Source: Gossypium raimondii
Lineage: Eukaryota > Streptophyta > Magnoliopsida > Malvales > Malvaceae
Assembly: GCF_025698545.1 (NCBI RefSeq)
Contig: NC_068570.1
Location: 3,038,001 to 3,102,000 of the forward strand
Length of the DNA: 64,000 nt
Reading direction: 5' to 3'
Shown: piece by piece, positions 1 through 12,900 of the stretch
Position numbering within the stretch: the stretch's first letter is position 1
Layout of the letters: each line of letters opens with the position of its first letter
Made by a program: the position numbers and the translations under genes
The notes under the pieces: generated by a model
What the model saw: only the letters and a program-made list of their open reading frames with translations
What the model was told of the DNA's origin: nothing
The model's database searches: none

Positions 1-499
1 TATCTTAAAATTGTACTTCTTGCTTTAACAAAATATTATATTTTTAGATAATTTTATAATTAAATTAAGATCAGATTAAAATAGTATCAATTCAATCAAA
101 AGATACTTAAAATTTTCAATTTAGCAATTCAATTTATGATTTATCATTCATGGATATTAATAAAATCCCTCCATTTCATTTAGTAGTTAAGATCATAGTG
201 TTAAAATAAAATAAATAAAGTAGAAAGCAAAGTTCAAACTAAACTTGTTCATGGGTTAGGTCACTCGGCTTGGCCAGAAGGTTCACTCTAAAAGTAAGAA
301 TTTTGATAAAAGTATAGGCTCGAAAAATAGACTTAGACAAAAAAAATAAAGTCTAATTTAAAAAGTATCAGTCTAATATTGTTTTAAATAATTTAATATA
401 ATAAATATTAATATTTTGTTATAATTAATATTTTATTTATAAAATTATAGGCATTAATAGTATAAAAAAAGGATAAATCTCAAAATAGTCACTTTTCTT
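1..499. other. Gene-free AT-rich sequence
   Basis: No open frame with family resemblance is seen on either strand. Positions 230-480 contain words such as 'cttgttcatgggttagg' and 'taggctcgaaaaatag' that recur in altered form near 6170-6620 and 50750-51115. This suggests an eroded piece of a dispersed repeat. Confidence 0.6.
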
Positions 500-1797
500 T
501 AGGGGTGAGCATTTGATCAAATCGAATCGAATCGAAAATTTTCGAGTTAATCGAGTTTTCGAATCTCGTTTTATCATCCTAACTTTATTTGAAGTTTTCT
601 CGAATCGAGTCGAGTCGAGTGAGATGGAATTCGAATCGAATCGAATCGAATATATTTGTTCGAGTTAAATTTTAAAAAATAATTTTGGGTCCTTGTAACC
701 ATTGTTACCCATCGTAATAAAATTTGACCACCTTAATCAAATTTTTTATTAACTTTCATCACCTGATAATTTATTTATTAATTTTTTTATATATTGGTTA
801 GCTTCTTTGCTTGCTTAGTTTTTCAATTATCTTGATTCTTATCACTATGTATTTTGGAATTAAAAATATATTAAATGTAAAAATATGATTTTTAATAAAA
901 GTTATTTTAAAATAAAATGTGAAATTAATACCAATATAAAATTTTAACATGAATATTTTATGGCATAATTAAACTTAGTGATTTTTTTTGATAATTTTGA
1001 TTTTTCTTTGAGAGTAAAGGGTGAGAAGTAAAATTATTTTGGAATTAAAAATATATTAAATGTAAAATATGATTTTTTAATAAAAATTATTTTAAAATAA
1101 AATGTGAAATTAATACCAATATAAAATTTTAACATGAATATTTTATGGCATAATTAAACTTAGTGTTTTTTTGGATAATTTTGATTTTTCTTTGAGAGTA
1201 AAGGGTGAGAAGTAAAAGTTTAGAGGGAAAATAAAAAGTTTTGGGGAATAAAAGTTTGAGGGAAAGTAAATAGGGGGAGTAAAATTTTGGAGGGAAAATA
1301 TTAAAAAAAAAATTGGAGGGGGGAGGGTTTGGGGTAGATGGGAGGTGGGATGGGAAGAGAATAAAAGTTTTAGGGGAAAAGTGGGAGGGAGTAAAAATTT
1401 TGGGGGAAAATAAAAGGCTTTTGAGAGTAAAATTTTGAGAAAAAGTAAATAGGAGAGTAAAATTTTGGTGAGAAATGAATTTTGGGTAGATTGGGGGGTT
1501 GGGAGGGGAGTAAAAGTTTTAGGGGAAGTGGGAAGCAGTAAAAGTTTTGAGAGATAAATAAAAATGTTTGGGAGTTTAGGGTAAAAATGTAAAATATTAT
1601 AGTTTGATATTCGAATTATTCGAATTATTCGAGTTATTCGAATTCGAAAACTCAACTCGATTCGAACTCGAAATTCGAAAAAAAATTTTGAGTTGATTCG
1701 AATAACTCGATTAACTCGAATAACTCGATTCGTTTAACTTGAAATTCGAAATTTTTTTTCGATTTTTTTGAGTCGAATCGAGTTTTACTCACCCTTA
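500..1797 (+). mobile_element. 1.3 kb repeat, copy 1 (GGGTGAGCA ends)
   Basis: The element begins TAGGGGTGAGCA and ends, read from the other strand, TAAGGGTGAGTA, so the two ends form short inverted repeats. Both end regions are runs of TCGAATCGA and CGAGTTAT words. Inside are two direct copies of a segment of about 125 bp (near 851-980 and 1036-1165, each ending with the 'ggcataattaaacttagtg' word), then a purine-rich stretch of about 400 bp (1190-1590). No coding domain is present, so it is non-autonomous. A second copy lies inverted at 4833-6150. The ends resemble hAT-type termini, but I found no clean 8 bp target duplication, so the superfamily is open. Confidence 0.75.
1190..1595 (+). 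repeat. Degenerate purine-rich minisatellite
   Basis: About 400 bases are almost pure G/A/T with very few C. They are built from degenerate units of 30-45 bases around 'gggaaaataaaagttttgg' and 'gagggagtaaaattttg'. The long open frame on the - strand here (rich in F, L, P, S) is only the reading of this low-complexity tract and is not a gene. Confidence 0.8.
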
Positions 1798-1910
1798 GAT
1801 TCTCCTAAATTTCGGACAGATCTTCGAGCCTAAGCGAATAACTCAACTCATGAATAAGTCTAATTAAGTGTGAATTTTAATATTAAAAAATACTCAAGTT
1901 TGAATCGAAT

Positions 1911-2098
1911 TGGGCCCGCAACACAATAACGGGCTCATATACTTATGGCTTAAAAATAGAACCCAATAGTCAACTCAAAATTAGAATGTTCTAGAGAAGC
2001 TATGCTAAGGTCGGGGCCATCAGATCGGATTGCTAGAAACGTGGAGCCCATGAAAACCGCAAAACTTATTGCCCAAGCAACAACACTCCTATATATAG
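1911..2098 (+). promoter_or_regulatory. Promoter of the CHCH gene
   Basis: A TATA box (TATATATAG, 2090-2098) lies about 115 bases before the start codon, which suggests transcription starts near 2120-2130. Upstream are two Site II-type words: TGGGCC at 1911-1916 and AGCCCAT (ATGGGCT on the other strand) at 2045-2051. Site II elements are known in plant nuclear genes for mitochondrial proteins. A heat-shock-element-like triplet array, GAA-TTC-GAG with 2-base gaps, lies at 1984-1996; its third unit is imperfect. Confidence 0.6.
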
Positions 2099-2212
2099 CG
2101 AAAGGCCATGCTTATCATTTGACGCGTTACGACTCTGAACAAAGCCTGCCAATCTGTACTACTTATATATCGTTCACGCTTTTCCCAGCTTTAACCTATC
2201 ATTCTTTTAACA

Positions 2213-4049
2213 ATGCCTCGCCGAAGCTCTGGAGGTTAGTAAACGATCCGTTTATTTCTTCCCGTTGCTGTAGTATTTTTTTTTATAAGATCGAATGCTG
2301 TATGTTGTGGTTATGATTTAGGTTTTGATCTTCATGTGTATGAATTTAGGATTTTTTATGGATCATCGCTTCTTAGTTATGTTATGTCTTAGTTTCGGAG
2401 TTTTCTCTGATCTTTTTTTTATTTGAATAAATCAATGTTTGTCATGATATGTAAAGATAATAATTTATTTCATTTAATGTAATTTTGGGTTTTCGTTTCA
2501 TTCCCGTTGTTATGTCATTAGCGATTGTGAAATTTCGGCAATTTTATTTCGAGGATTTTATACCTGCGGATATTGGATGCATTGCATTTTTATTGGATTT
2601 TTTATTTGATTTTTTTCACTATTTCTCCTTTTTCCTTGTAGTTTTAGACCTATAATCCCCGCAATATGTTAAAAGTGAAATGTTGATTTTTGCAGGAAGG
2701 TCAGCCCCAAGGCCTGCTGCTCGTGCGCCATCGAGCAACGTTCCTTCGAAACCCGGTATTTTTGCTTATTGACTTTATGAATAACTTTTTTTTTGTACGT
2801 GACTCTATGAATAATTAATTCTTGTGGTGTTATTTTTAATCTTTTGGTCTAAAAAAATCAAATGTAAAATAGTTCCAACAATTTGAGAATTAATAGGGTG
2901 CAATTAAGTTTTAATTTATAGTTAAATGCTAAAATTTATTGCATATTTCTTTTTTGATTTATAATTAAATGTTAATATTTGGTTACTCACGAATTTTTCC
3001 TTTTCTATCCATCTCATAAATCCACGAAAATTTTCGTTTTATTTTGAAAAGGCGTTACTGGAATGGAAAAATCATGTGAATCAACACGCAATTAAATACC
3101 AAACTGAATACTTGAGACTTAACTTGTACCTAATTTATTGATTTTATGAATAGTTAGTTATTGTCGTGTTGTTTTTAATGTTTTGGCCTCCAAAAAAAAT
3201 ATATGTTATGGAGTTCAAAGTGTCTAGTAGCTGTAGCTTACCGTAGTAGTGACGAGTTGGAAATCAATTTCCTCTGTACGATGTTAATTCTAACACTAAC
3301 TAGATGGAATTCAGTAAGAAGAGTGAATAGTAGCTTGTTATTGAGCATTGTATATTCCATTTGAATTTTCTTATTGATTTGCAGAATTGGTATCTGAGTT
3401 GAAGCTTGTATGAAACATTGTTTCTAAACTTTACTCGCTCAAGTTATGTTTAATGAACTTAATTGGGTTTTGATTGTTGCAGCTAGTTCTGCCCCTCCTC
3501 CAGCACCTGTGCAAAGAGGAAATGGACTTGGTGCTGCCATTGTAGATGGTTAGTTGAAAGCTATTTTTGCTTACAATTAGAATTTCTTATATTCTCTTGT
3601 AAATGAATTGTATTTATTTATGTTTTCGTTGTTTATGCGTAGGTATTGGATGGGGTGCCGGAACTGCTATGGCTCACAGGGCTGTTGATGCCGTCCTTGG
3701 CCCTCGTGTCATCAAACACGAGGCTGTTGCTTCATCAGAACCAGCTGCGGCTGCTTCTGCTCCCGCACCAAACACAAATAGCATGAACATGGATGCATGT
3801 GGTGTTCAATCCAAAGCACTGAGTGATGTATGTATTTTTCTTCCGTTGTATTCTTCATCCACTAGCTTCCATATTGAGGGATGCTCTTGAATGTACAGAG
3901 TAATTTCCCTGGTTGCTGTGCATTCGAGATTAACGCTCATTGATTGGTTGCAGTGTCTGACCAACTTCGGAAGTGATATCAGCAAATGCCAATTCTATAT
4001 GGATATGCTGCAAGAATGCCGCAAGAGCTCCGGTGCGTTGGGCGCTTAA
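2213..4049 (+). CDS. CHCH domain protein, CHCHD2/CHCHD10-like
   Basis: Five exons splice into one frame: 2213-2234, 2696-2755, 3483-3548, 3643-3827 and 3954-4049 (TAA 4047-4049), about 142 residues. The protein opens MPRRSSGG with an Arg/Ala/Pro-rich N-terminus suited to mitochondrial import. A Gly-rich hydrophobic segment follows (GLGAAIVDGIGWGAGTAMAH), then an Ala/Pro linker. The C-terminal CHCH domain has two CX9C motifs (DACGVQSKALSDC and KCQFYMDMLQEC), which form disulphides in the intermembrane space in this family. The short first exon is set by the ATG at 2213, a GT donor and the rejoined frame. Relatives are CHCHD2, CHCHD10 and yeast Mix17, linked to respiration and stress; the plant versions are poorly studied. 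The family is sure; the exact role is not. Confidence 0.93.
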
Positions 4050-4220
4050 TGTTGAAAATCTAATATCCCCCATTAATTAAGGTCATTGCAATTTAGGAGT
4101 TTGAGTAGGCGTGTCCTTTTTAGTTTGTCTATATTGATGCAAACAATGGGTTTGCTGGTGGGAAAATGGCACTGTTCAGGAAAACTCACTGCTGTAAACT
4201 TAACATCGCATATCTAAATT

Positions 4221-4226
4221 AATAAA
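4221..4226 (+). terminator. Poly(A) signal of the CHCH gene
   Basis: An AATAAA hexamer lies about 175 bases after the stop codon and is followed by T-rich sequence. It is the only canonical signal close downstream. Confidence 0.5.
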
Positions 4227-4249
4227 TAATATTTTTTATTGCGATGTTT

Positions 4250-4832
4250 CTTTTGAGCTGAGATTGGTGAGGTTAGGTGAATAATATTTTCGATCACTCG
4301 TTTCAAATAATTTGAGCGCTAGCATTCTAAAACAAAGTGATTTTAATAGGGATGGTTTAAAGAATCTGTGAAATAAAGAATTGAAAATCTTGTAGGTAAG
4401 ATAAAATAAAATGATTGTAGGGGATTAGTTAGTAGGTTAAGGAACGGCTTGAAATTTTTTTTAAAAGGATTATCAGATTTTACGATGGACGAGGTCTTTG
4501 AGTGAGCTTGTGGATTATGTCATGGAGATATTTAAATTGGTTTATTAAAGTGATAATAGATGATAATCTGTGATTGCGGGGTGAGAATAAGTGAAATAAG
4601 ATTTAAAAAGAAAAAAAAAGGTTTAAAGAAAAAAATCAAATTGATTAAAACGAATAAATATAGGGATCAATTACATAATTTAACTTAAATTTTTTTATGG
4701 AAATGATGATTTAATATGTCACGTCAGCTTATCGTTACACTGTCAACGGTATTTAACGGTTCAGTGATCAAAATGTTACAAGTTAATATAGTTAATATAA
4801 GTGATTAAAATATAATTCGAGATAAAGAAAAA
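4250..4832. other. Gene-free spacer
   Basis: AT-rich sequence between the CHCH gene end and the inverted repeat copy. I see no coding resemblance, RNA gene or clear element boundary in it. Confidence 0.6.
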
Positions 4833-6150
4833 TAAGGGTGAGCAAAACTCGATTCGACTAAAAAAAATCGAAAAAAAATTTTGAATTTCGAGTTAAACAA
4901 ATCGAGTTATTCGAGTTAATCGAGTTATTCGAATCAACTCAAATTTTTTTTTCAAATTTCGAGTTCGAATCGAGTTGAGATTTCGAATTCTAATAACTCG
5001 AATAATTCGAATAATTCGAATATCAAACTATACTATTTTACATTTTTATCCTAAACTTCCAAACATTTTTATTTATCTCTCAAAACTTTTACTGCTTCCT
5101 ACTTCCCCTAAAACTTTTACTCTCCTCCCCTCCCAACCCCCCAATCTACCCAAAATCCATTTCTCACCAAAATTTTACTCTCCCATTTACTTTTTCTCAA
5201 AATTTTACTCCCAAAAACCCTCAAAAGCCTTTTATTTTCTCCCAAAATTTTTACTCCCTCCCATTTTTCCCCTAAAACTTTTATTCTATTCCTATCCCAC
5301 CTCCCATCTACCCCAAACTCTCCCCCCTCCAATTTTTTTTTTAATATTTTCCCTCCAAAATTTTACTCCCCCTATTTACTTTCCCTCAAACTTTTATTCC
5401 CCAAAACTTTTTATTTTCCCTCTAAACTTTTACTTCTCACCCTTTACTCTCAAATAAAAAATCAAAATTATCCAAAAAAAAAATCACTAAGTTTAATTAT
5501 GCCATAAAATATTCATGTTAAAATTTTATATTGGTATTAATTTCACATTTTATTTTAAAATAATTTTATTAAAAAATCATATTTTACATTTAATATATTT
5601 TTAATTCCAAAATAATTTTACTTCTCACCCTTTACTCTCAAAGAAAAATTTAAAATTATCAAAAAAAATCACTAAGTTTAATTATGCCATAAAATATTCA
5701 TGTTAAAATTTTATATTGGTATTAATTTCACATTTTATTTTAAAATAACTTTTATTAAAAAGTCATATTTTTACATTTAATATATTTTTAATTCCAAAAT
5801 ACATAGTGATAAGAATCAAGATAATTGAAAAACTAAGCAAACAAAGAAGCTAACCAGTATATAAAAAATTAATAAATAAATTATGAGGTGATGAAAGTTA
5901 ATAAAAAATTTGATTAAGGTGGTCAAATTTTATTACGATGGGTAACAATGGTTACAAGGACCCAAAATTATTTTTTAAAATTTAACTCGAACAAATATAT
6001 TCGATTCGATTCGATTCGAATTCCATCTCACTCGACTCGATTCGAGAAAACTTCAAATAAAGTTAGGATGATAAAACGAGATTCGAAAACTCGATTAACT
6101 CGAAAATTTTTGATTCGATTCGATTCGATTTGATTGAATGCTCACCCCTA
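4833..6150 (-). mobile_element. 1.3 kb repeat, copy 2, inverted to copy 1
   Basis: Read on the - strand this matches the element at 500-1797 along its whole length: TAGGGGTGAGCA at the right end, TCGAATCGA runs, the duplicated 'ggcataattaaacttagtg' segments (near 5480-5610 and 5660-5800), and the purine tract, which appears here as C/T-rich sequence at 5040-5455. By eye the copies are very similar, with small indels (for example in the poly-T tracts). The pair therefore forms a long inverted repeat with a loop of about 3 kb that contains the whole CHCH gene. Confidence 0.75.
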
Positions 6151-8530
6151 GGAGGATCTATGTAAAAATATTAGGCCCAAAAAATGGATTTAGACAAAAA
6201 AATTAGATCCATTCAAGGCCGGGCTTGAACATTCAATGCCCGAGCTTGGTTTAGTCCGCTTTTAAAATTATAATACTTTATATTATGATACTTTTATATA
6301 TTAAGTAATTTAGAACACATTAAAAAAATAAACTTATACTAAATATATAATAGTACTCTAATGTAAATATTAAAATAATGTTAAAATGACTATAAAAAAT
6401 TTCAATAAATAAAAAATGTATAAAGTTATTAAATATTAATATAATATAATATCAATATTTTTAAAAAATTAAAAATAATATGAGCGGACCTAAAATGGGT
6501 TTGGGTTAGTTTTTTTACAAATATGGATGAGTTTGGACAAAATTTTAAGCTCATATTTCGAGCCGAACCGGGCTTGAACAAGCATAAAGTATATTAATAT
6601 ATAATTAGACTCGGCCCATGAGCACCTCTATACCCAACTCATATTAAACATTTCACATAAATAATTTTTAAAAAAATTTACCTCAATAGTTGTCAATTAA
6701 ATGATAAATATATTTTTTTTTCTTATTTTATTTTGATTTTTAAATTCATACTAAATAGAAATTCATCAACTCTGATTCAAAGTTGATATAAACGCAATAA
6801 TATTTCTCTATAATTTTAAAATATCAAATCTTTCACTCGATTTCGAAGCCATTTAATGTAAATTTTATTTCTTATATTTCTTTTAAAAATCCGAAATGAT
6901 TTTACGTTTATATTATTTTAAACAATAATTTTTATTTTTATTTACTTAATTATTTTTAGATTTCCAAAAATTAAAACAAAAATAAAATTTTAAAAATATA
7001 TTATTTTCTTACACAGATACGAATGTTCTAAAATTCACTCGTGTATAATAGTGTTTTCCTCTTGATAAAGAAATGTCCTTTAGGTAGTGTTTGGAAAGCA
7101 ACCTAATTAAATTTAAGTGTAATTGCTTATAATTTCATAAGAATGACATTTAATTATGTAATTTGAGCATCCCAATTACACTCCAAAATTGGGTTGGTTG
7201 TGACAAAAAATTCTTACATTATAAATCTTAAAATTTCTAAAGTTATGACAAAAAATTATTATAATCAATATTTTACCTGTTATAAAAGTGTTATAATATA
7301 TTTATTTATAAAATTTATGGTCAATAAGTATAGACATAACTTATTTATGTATTCATGTTATATATTATAAAAATAATATACTTATTAATAAAAAATGTTA
7401 CAGTTTTTATCATAATTTATTTATAAAAATAACTTTCTAAAGTTACGGCAAAAACCCATATTATTTTTAAGAATTGTTCGAAAGTTATTGGATAATTTAT
7501 AAAACCTTATTTATAAAGGTTATATATTATAAATTTTATATTTTTTACTTAATTTAAGTATTATAAAAAGGATATAGCCTAATATAAATATTTCTTCAAA
7601 TTAAGTTTTAAGTTTTTAGAAAAAAAGTAAAACTACAAATTTTTGAACAGTGAACCCAAATATTATAAGGTTAATGTTAATTATATAAATATAAAATATT
7701 TTCTTACACCATATTGTGGAGTATGATACCATTTAAGAGAATTATGATAGATACAAGCATCATATATAACTCTCGAACTCTTTAATTTGAGACATTAAAG
7801 ACTTGAAATGTGGTTGATAAGACATTTGTTGTTCTAAAAAATATCTTATATTAACATCCCTTAGTATAACATAAAAAAATAGATCATACTAGCATGTTAC
7901 ATATTTCATAACTTCAATAATAGGTGAAATTGAAATGGTCCATCCTTTGAAGACTACATGAAATAAGGAAATATTGATAATCATAATGATGATGAACTAG
8001 GTAAAGCACCAACAGATGATTATAAAGAGCATATGTTAAATATTAAAGAAAATAATAACCCAACAAATATGCACTAGAATATTTGGATAAAATTGCATAT
8101 GACATTTATTTTCCTTGTTATTTTATTAATAATTGTATTATCAACTACTTTTTATACTAACAAAATAAATACAATTATTTGATTTAATTTTTATTACTTG
8201 CTTAGAAATTATTTTATCATAATAATATTTTTCTAGTAATTAATATTTTAAAATATAAATTATATAAATATGTAATTATAATTTGTATTACTAAACATAA
8301 CATGTCTAGAAAATTACAATTTTTATAATTATAAGAGAATATAATTATTACCTTAATAATTGCACTTCCATTTAATTTTCCATTTAATTACTCTATGCTG
8401 ACCAAATAAACTCTTAACTAATTCCAAAATTACAAAACACAAAGAAAAGATTAGCTATAAACACACTTATTATATTATACCACTATATATGAAAGGAAAG
8501 TGTTCATATTTTCTTTTCGACAATGAGAAA
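6151..8530. other. Gene-free AT-rich region with eroded repeats
   Basis: No gene is visible. Positions 6170-6620 carry a dispersed repeat with words such as 'aggccgggcttgaacat' and 'cgagccgaaccgggcttg', with relatives at 50750-51115 and 230-480. The remainder is low-complexity AT sequence with short inverted segments. Confidence 0.6.
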
Positions 8531-9110
8531 AATGGTTAAATTTCAATTTTAACCTCTTTACCTTTTATGATTCTATGAAGATGATTAAATTTTATTTTAA
8601 TCTCTATATTTCACTCAGATTGATATTGAGCATTCCTTTTAAGACACCATTTTAACCCTCTACCTTTTTATGATTATATAAGAATAGTTAAATTTCAGTT
8701 TTAATCCCTATATTTCACTCAAGTTTGATATTTAATATCTGCACTTAAATTTTACATAATTTAAACACCTATACATTTTTATCTTCCTTTTGACTTAAAA
8801 ATTAATGGTTTAATTTCAATAGCAATCCCTCTACCTTTTAAGATCATATAAAAATGATTAAAATTTAATTTTGATCCCTATATTTTACTCAAATTTAAAA
8901 TTTAATCCCTACACTTTAATTTTAATATAATCTAAACACTTGTCCATTCTTTTTCTCTATTCTTTTAACATAAGAAAATAATGACTAAATTTCAATTCTA
9001 ATCCATCTACTTTTTAAGACCATATAAAATAGTTAAATTTCAATTTTGACCCTATATTTCACTCAAATTTGAGATTTGATCTCTATATTTAATTTTGACA
9101 TAATTCAAAT
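8530..9110. repeat. Degenerate tandem repeat, unit about 130-160 bp
   Basis: A block with 'ttaaatttcaattttaa', 'cctctacctttt', 'atgatt' and 'ccctatatttcactcaa' recurs about four times (near 8535, 8650, 8810 and 8975), with substitutions and indels. No open frame is conserved between the units, so this is a non-coding satellite-like array or a multiplied MITE. Confidence 0.65.
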
Positions 9111-9941
9111 TAAAATGCAGAACTCTATTAAATTCAAGTTCAAGTTCATTGTAAAATCATTTTTATACATTGATATCATGGGAGTTATTTTTATTTCAAA
9201 ATACCACACTAGCAAATTTAACATAAGGATTTAACATAAGGATTTTAACGATATTAACAAATGAATCTAAATTTTAAAATTCAACAAAATAGAAGGATTA
9301 AATTTCTAAAAAGAAAAATATGAAGATTAAATTCAAAATATATGAAAAGTACAACTTTGAACATATTGTAATTTTTTACTCTATAATTTAATAAAAGAAT
9401 AAGTAATCAACCCAACACAAAACATTGGAGGTAACCATACTAATTTAAAAGAGACGCAATCCCTTAATAACCATTGACACATGTATGACACAGCATTTTG
9501 GACCGCCTCCTTTTATTAACCATTGACACTCAGTGAAACACAAAAAAGCATCTCATCATGCTGTATAAAGTACTAAAGAAATCACATATTATAGAACTAG
9601 TAAAAGCATTAGCCATTTTAACCTATCAAATGTACACAGATTATAACAAGGAAAACCTTCAATTCAAAGTTTATCTAAATGTCAGCCTGAAAGCAAAGCA
9701 GCACCATGTATTTTCCCAATCACAAGCTGATTACTGTACTTTAGGGTTCAATGTCAAGCTGGTTTCCTAATTATGGTAACTCATACAATCTGGCTATGTT
9801 CGCCTCCATATAAACAAGGTAATCTTTTTTTTTTTTAACTGTACCAAGCACACAGATGCAAGAGAAACTACCTGGGGTAAAAGTGTGTCTAATACCCACA
9901 TCTTGTTAAATTGTTGGATTGGGAGCCAAATTGAAAACCTT

Positions 9942-12900
9942 CTAATCGAAACTAGAAGGAATGTCAATTTCTGTATCTGATGGATTAGCAAGCTCAACCA
10001 GAGGTTCCTGCATTTTGTATAAACTATATTATTTCATATAAGTCTGGAACACGTGCAGTTAGTAAAACCGCTTTCTAGAAAACAAATGGTCATTATAGTA
10101 AATAAGCCCTTGAACCTTGTCAATTTATCTAGAAAAGCCTTTATACTTTCATTACACCCGAATAAACCCTTGGAACTCTAATTTAAACTATAATTGGTAT
10201 TCAAATAAGCCCTTAATCTTTAACTGGTATCCAAATAAGCCTTAACCTTAACTTATACCTAAATAGAACTCTTAATATAAATCAATATTTCAGTTGAAAT
10301 AAAGGCTAATTTAAATACAAATCAAAATATAGGGGGTATTTGAATATGAAAAAAGCATAGGGGCTTATTTAACAAAAGTAAACTAGTTTAAGGGCTCTTT
10401 TAGTTGTTTTACCAAAAAAAAATACTCCACTTCCTGATTGGGACCTACAAGAAAGTAGAACCATGTCTAAACAAGAACATGTGCTGTGCTGTAGGAATTG
10501 TATTAGGGAAAAACGGAACTGTTTTTAGTTTCAAATATATATACACACTAATGTTATATACCTCTGTAACAATCCCTAATGTTTTACCTGCTCATCATCA
10601 TCTGCAGCGGGATGAACAATTCCCACAGGCAAAGAGTTTTTAAGATCCTCTGCATTTTCATGCAAATCCTGCACCAAGTGGAAATGCAAGTTACAAAGAA
10701 AAAGAACAGATTACCTATTAGACTGGTTCAATAATTTATTTCAGTTCTGAGAATTGTTCTGCTGAATCTTGTTCAGTTGCTTCAATATGTAAATAAATAT
10801 CCACCTAAAACACAAAATTTAAGATTTAAGAATTTGTCCCTTCTAAGAATCTATGCCCATAAAAATCCTACTCAACAGAGATGGCCCAATCAAATACAAG
10901 AAAAAATCAATACATAACACCAATCCAGAAATGAATTTGGTCTTCAAGTCGATACCTATGGTAAAGTATCAACCGGGAATAAATGCATAAATGAGCAATA
11001 ACAATCATCAATATTTAAAGATTACATTTAAATGCTATAAGATGAACTTCTTTCAGGTGGTAACAGATTTTCCTTTCAAAATAAAAACATGTAATTCAAG
11101 TTCAGTTAGGATCAGAAAACCTACTTCTTCATCTGGGTTGACAGAAGCATTATTGGATCCATCAGTGACATCTTTTAAAGGATTCCCCTGCACAATCTAT
11201 GTACATGTTAGAGGAAAGAAAACAACCACCTTAAAAAGCTCGATCATAAAGGAGAAGAATATGTATGTACATGTTCATCCTGGTTACCAGGGAAGTTCCC
11301 TTCCATAATTGAAGGCTTAACATCAATTGTTGTTTCCTGTATACCATATATATAATTCATTCAACAATTTTTAACCAAAGTAGCAAGTGAAAATAATAAA
11401 ATAAATATTTGCAAAGTAGAGAACATCCCCGTGATACTTACAGGTTCATTTTGGTCCATGGAAATACTCCTTCCTCCTTTACTAAGATCTCTCAGCGTTC
11501 CCTGTATGTTCAACATGAAGTTACAGAAAACGACAAATCACAACAACAACAACAACAACAAAAAGAAGGATTGTTGAAGATTACCAGCAACACTCCAAAA
11601 ACTATGCTGACGTGCTATAACTACACAAGATGATGCTTAATAGAGAATACTATAGGGACAAGCATGCAGTATCAAATGTGAAACAGAAATAATAGACCAT
11701 GGAACTGCAAATCAAGCATCCACAAGGAAAGCATCATTCAAAACTAATTTAACAAACCTTATTGGCCCACATAAGCCCACATGCATTACATAAAGTCCTT
11801 GGACCAGCTGGACCACGACGCATTGCTGGAGTATTATTTTCACTAACACCACAATGCTGACATCTCCGGACACTATAACACATTGAAGATATATTTCTTC
11901 AAAAGGTTCAACATGATATTTATATCCAAATAACCTGGTAACATGCAAGTTTGGAACTCACACAGTTTTTGGACGAGGAGTACCATCTTGAAGGTCAGTT
12001 TGAGAGGAATCCCAGCTTGAAGTACTAGTACTTTCCTTTAAAGATGCAAACTGCCCATTTTTACGGTGCATCCTACCAGAATAAAACTATCAGCTGTACC
12101 ACTGCCACTTGTATATACATAAAAATGCAGTAATACATTTAACACTAATGTGTTCATCTCCACTCACTATTCTATTAGTCTCATAAGATAATCAGTACAT
12201 AAAATTGTGAAATTTAAATAGCCTATACATATAGCAGACATCAAAGTCCACGCCTACTTTTATGCCTGCCTCTCTTTCACAAGAGGCAAGAACACATGGA
12301 AGCTTTTAAATTCAAACTTAAACAAAACCAACTGCTCGCCGTATTAAACACTTCTCAGGATGACAACCTATAATAAATGTCTATAGCCTTTTCCACTGCC
12401 ACCAAAAGTTTTGGATAGCTGTTGTTTCCACTATTAAGTTCTACATCAAAGAACATAATTTCAAAATATTAAACTGTAGACCTAAACAAATTGAGGACAA
12501 AAAGTCATACCTCTGTGCAACCTCTTTCCGTACTGTATACCTAATTTTCTTGTCAAAACATCTCTCTTTCCTTTTCTCACGGAACCTAACCAAGGATGCT
12601 ATTCGTCTTGAAAGATTGGAGCGCTTCGGAAGATCACCTACACCCTATCCAATATGATATATGGAACAAAATGAAAAAAACAAATAGTGGAATGCAATTA
12701 CTCAATTGTTTATAATTATTTTAACAGCCGCAATACCCTGTTATTTTGATCAAAAGGTACTTCAATTGTAGGAACATCGGTGGGGATCTCACGACCACCT
12801 AGAAGCAATAGAACAGCTTGAACCTATTGCATACAATCAAACAAAAACGTATGCTTATTCAGAAGAAAAGGGAAGAAACTCTAAACCAGTGCATGCATTG

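Noticed and set aside
1143..1655. 170-codon open frame on the - strand
   Set aside because: Low-complexity reading of the purine minisatellite in a repeat; the same tract in copy 2 gives a similar false frame on the other strand.
500..1797. 8 bp target duplication for the GGGTGAGCA element (hAT assignment)
   Set aside because: Flanks at 492-499 and 1798-1805, and likewise around copy 2, do not match, so the superfamily stays open.
2002..2316. 104-codon + strand open frame over the CHCH promoter
   Set aside because: It covers the TATA box, 5' leader and first intron of the CHCH gene in another frame and lacks an ATG start.
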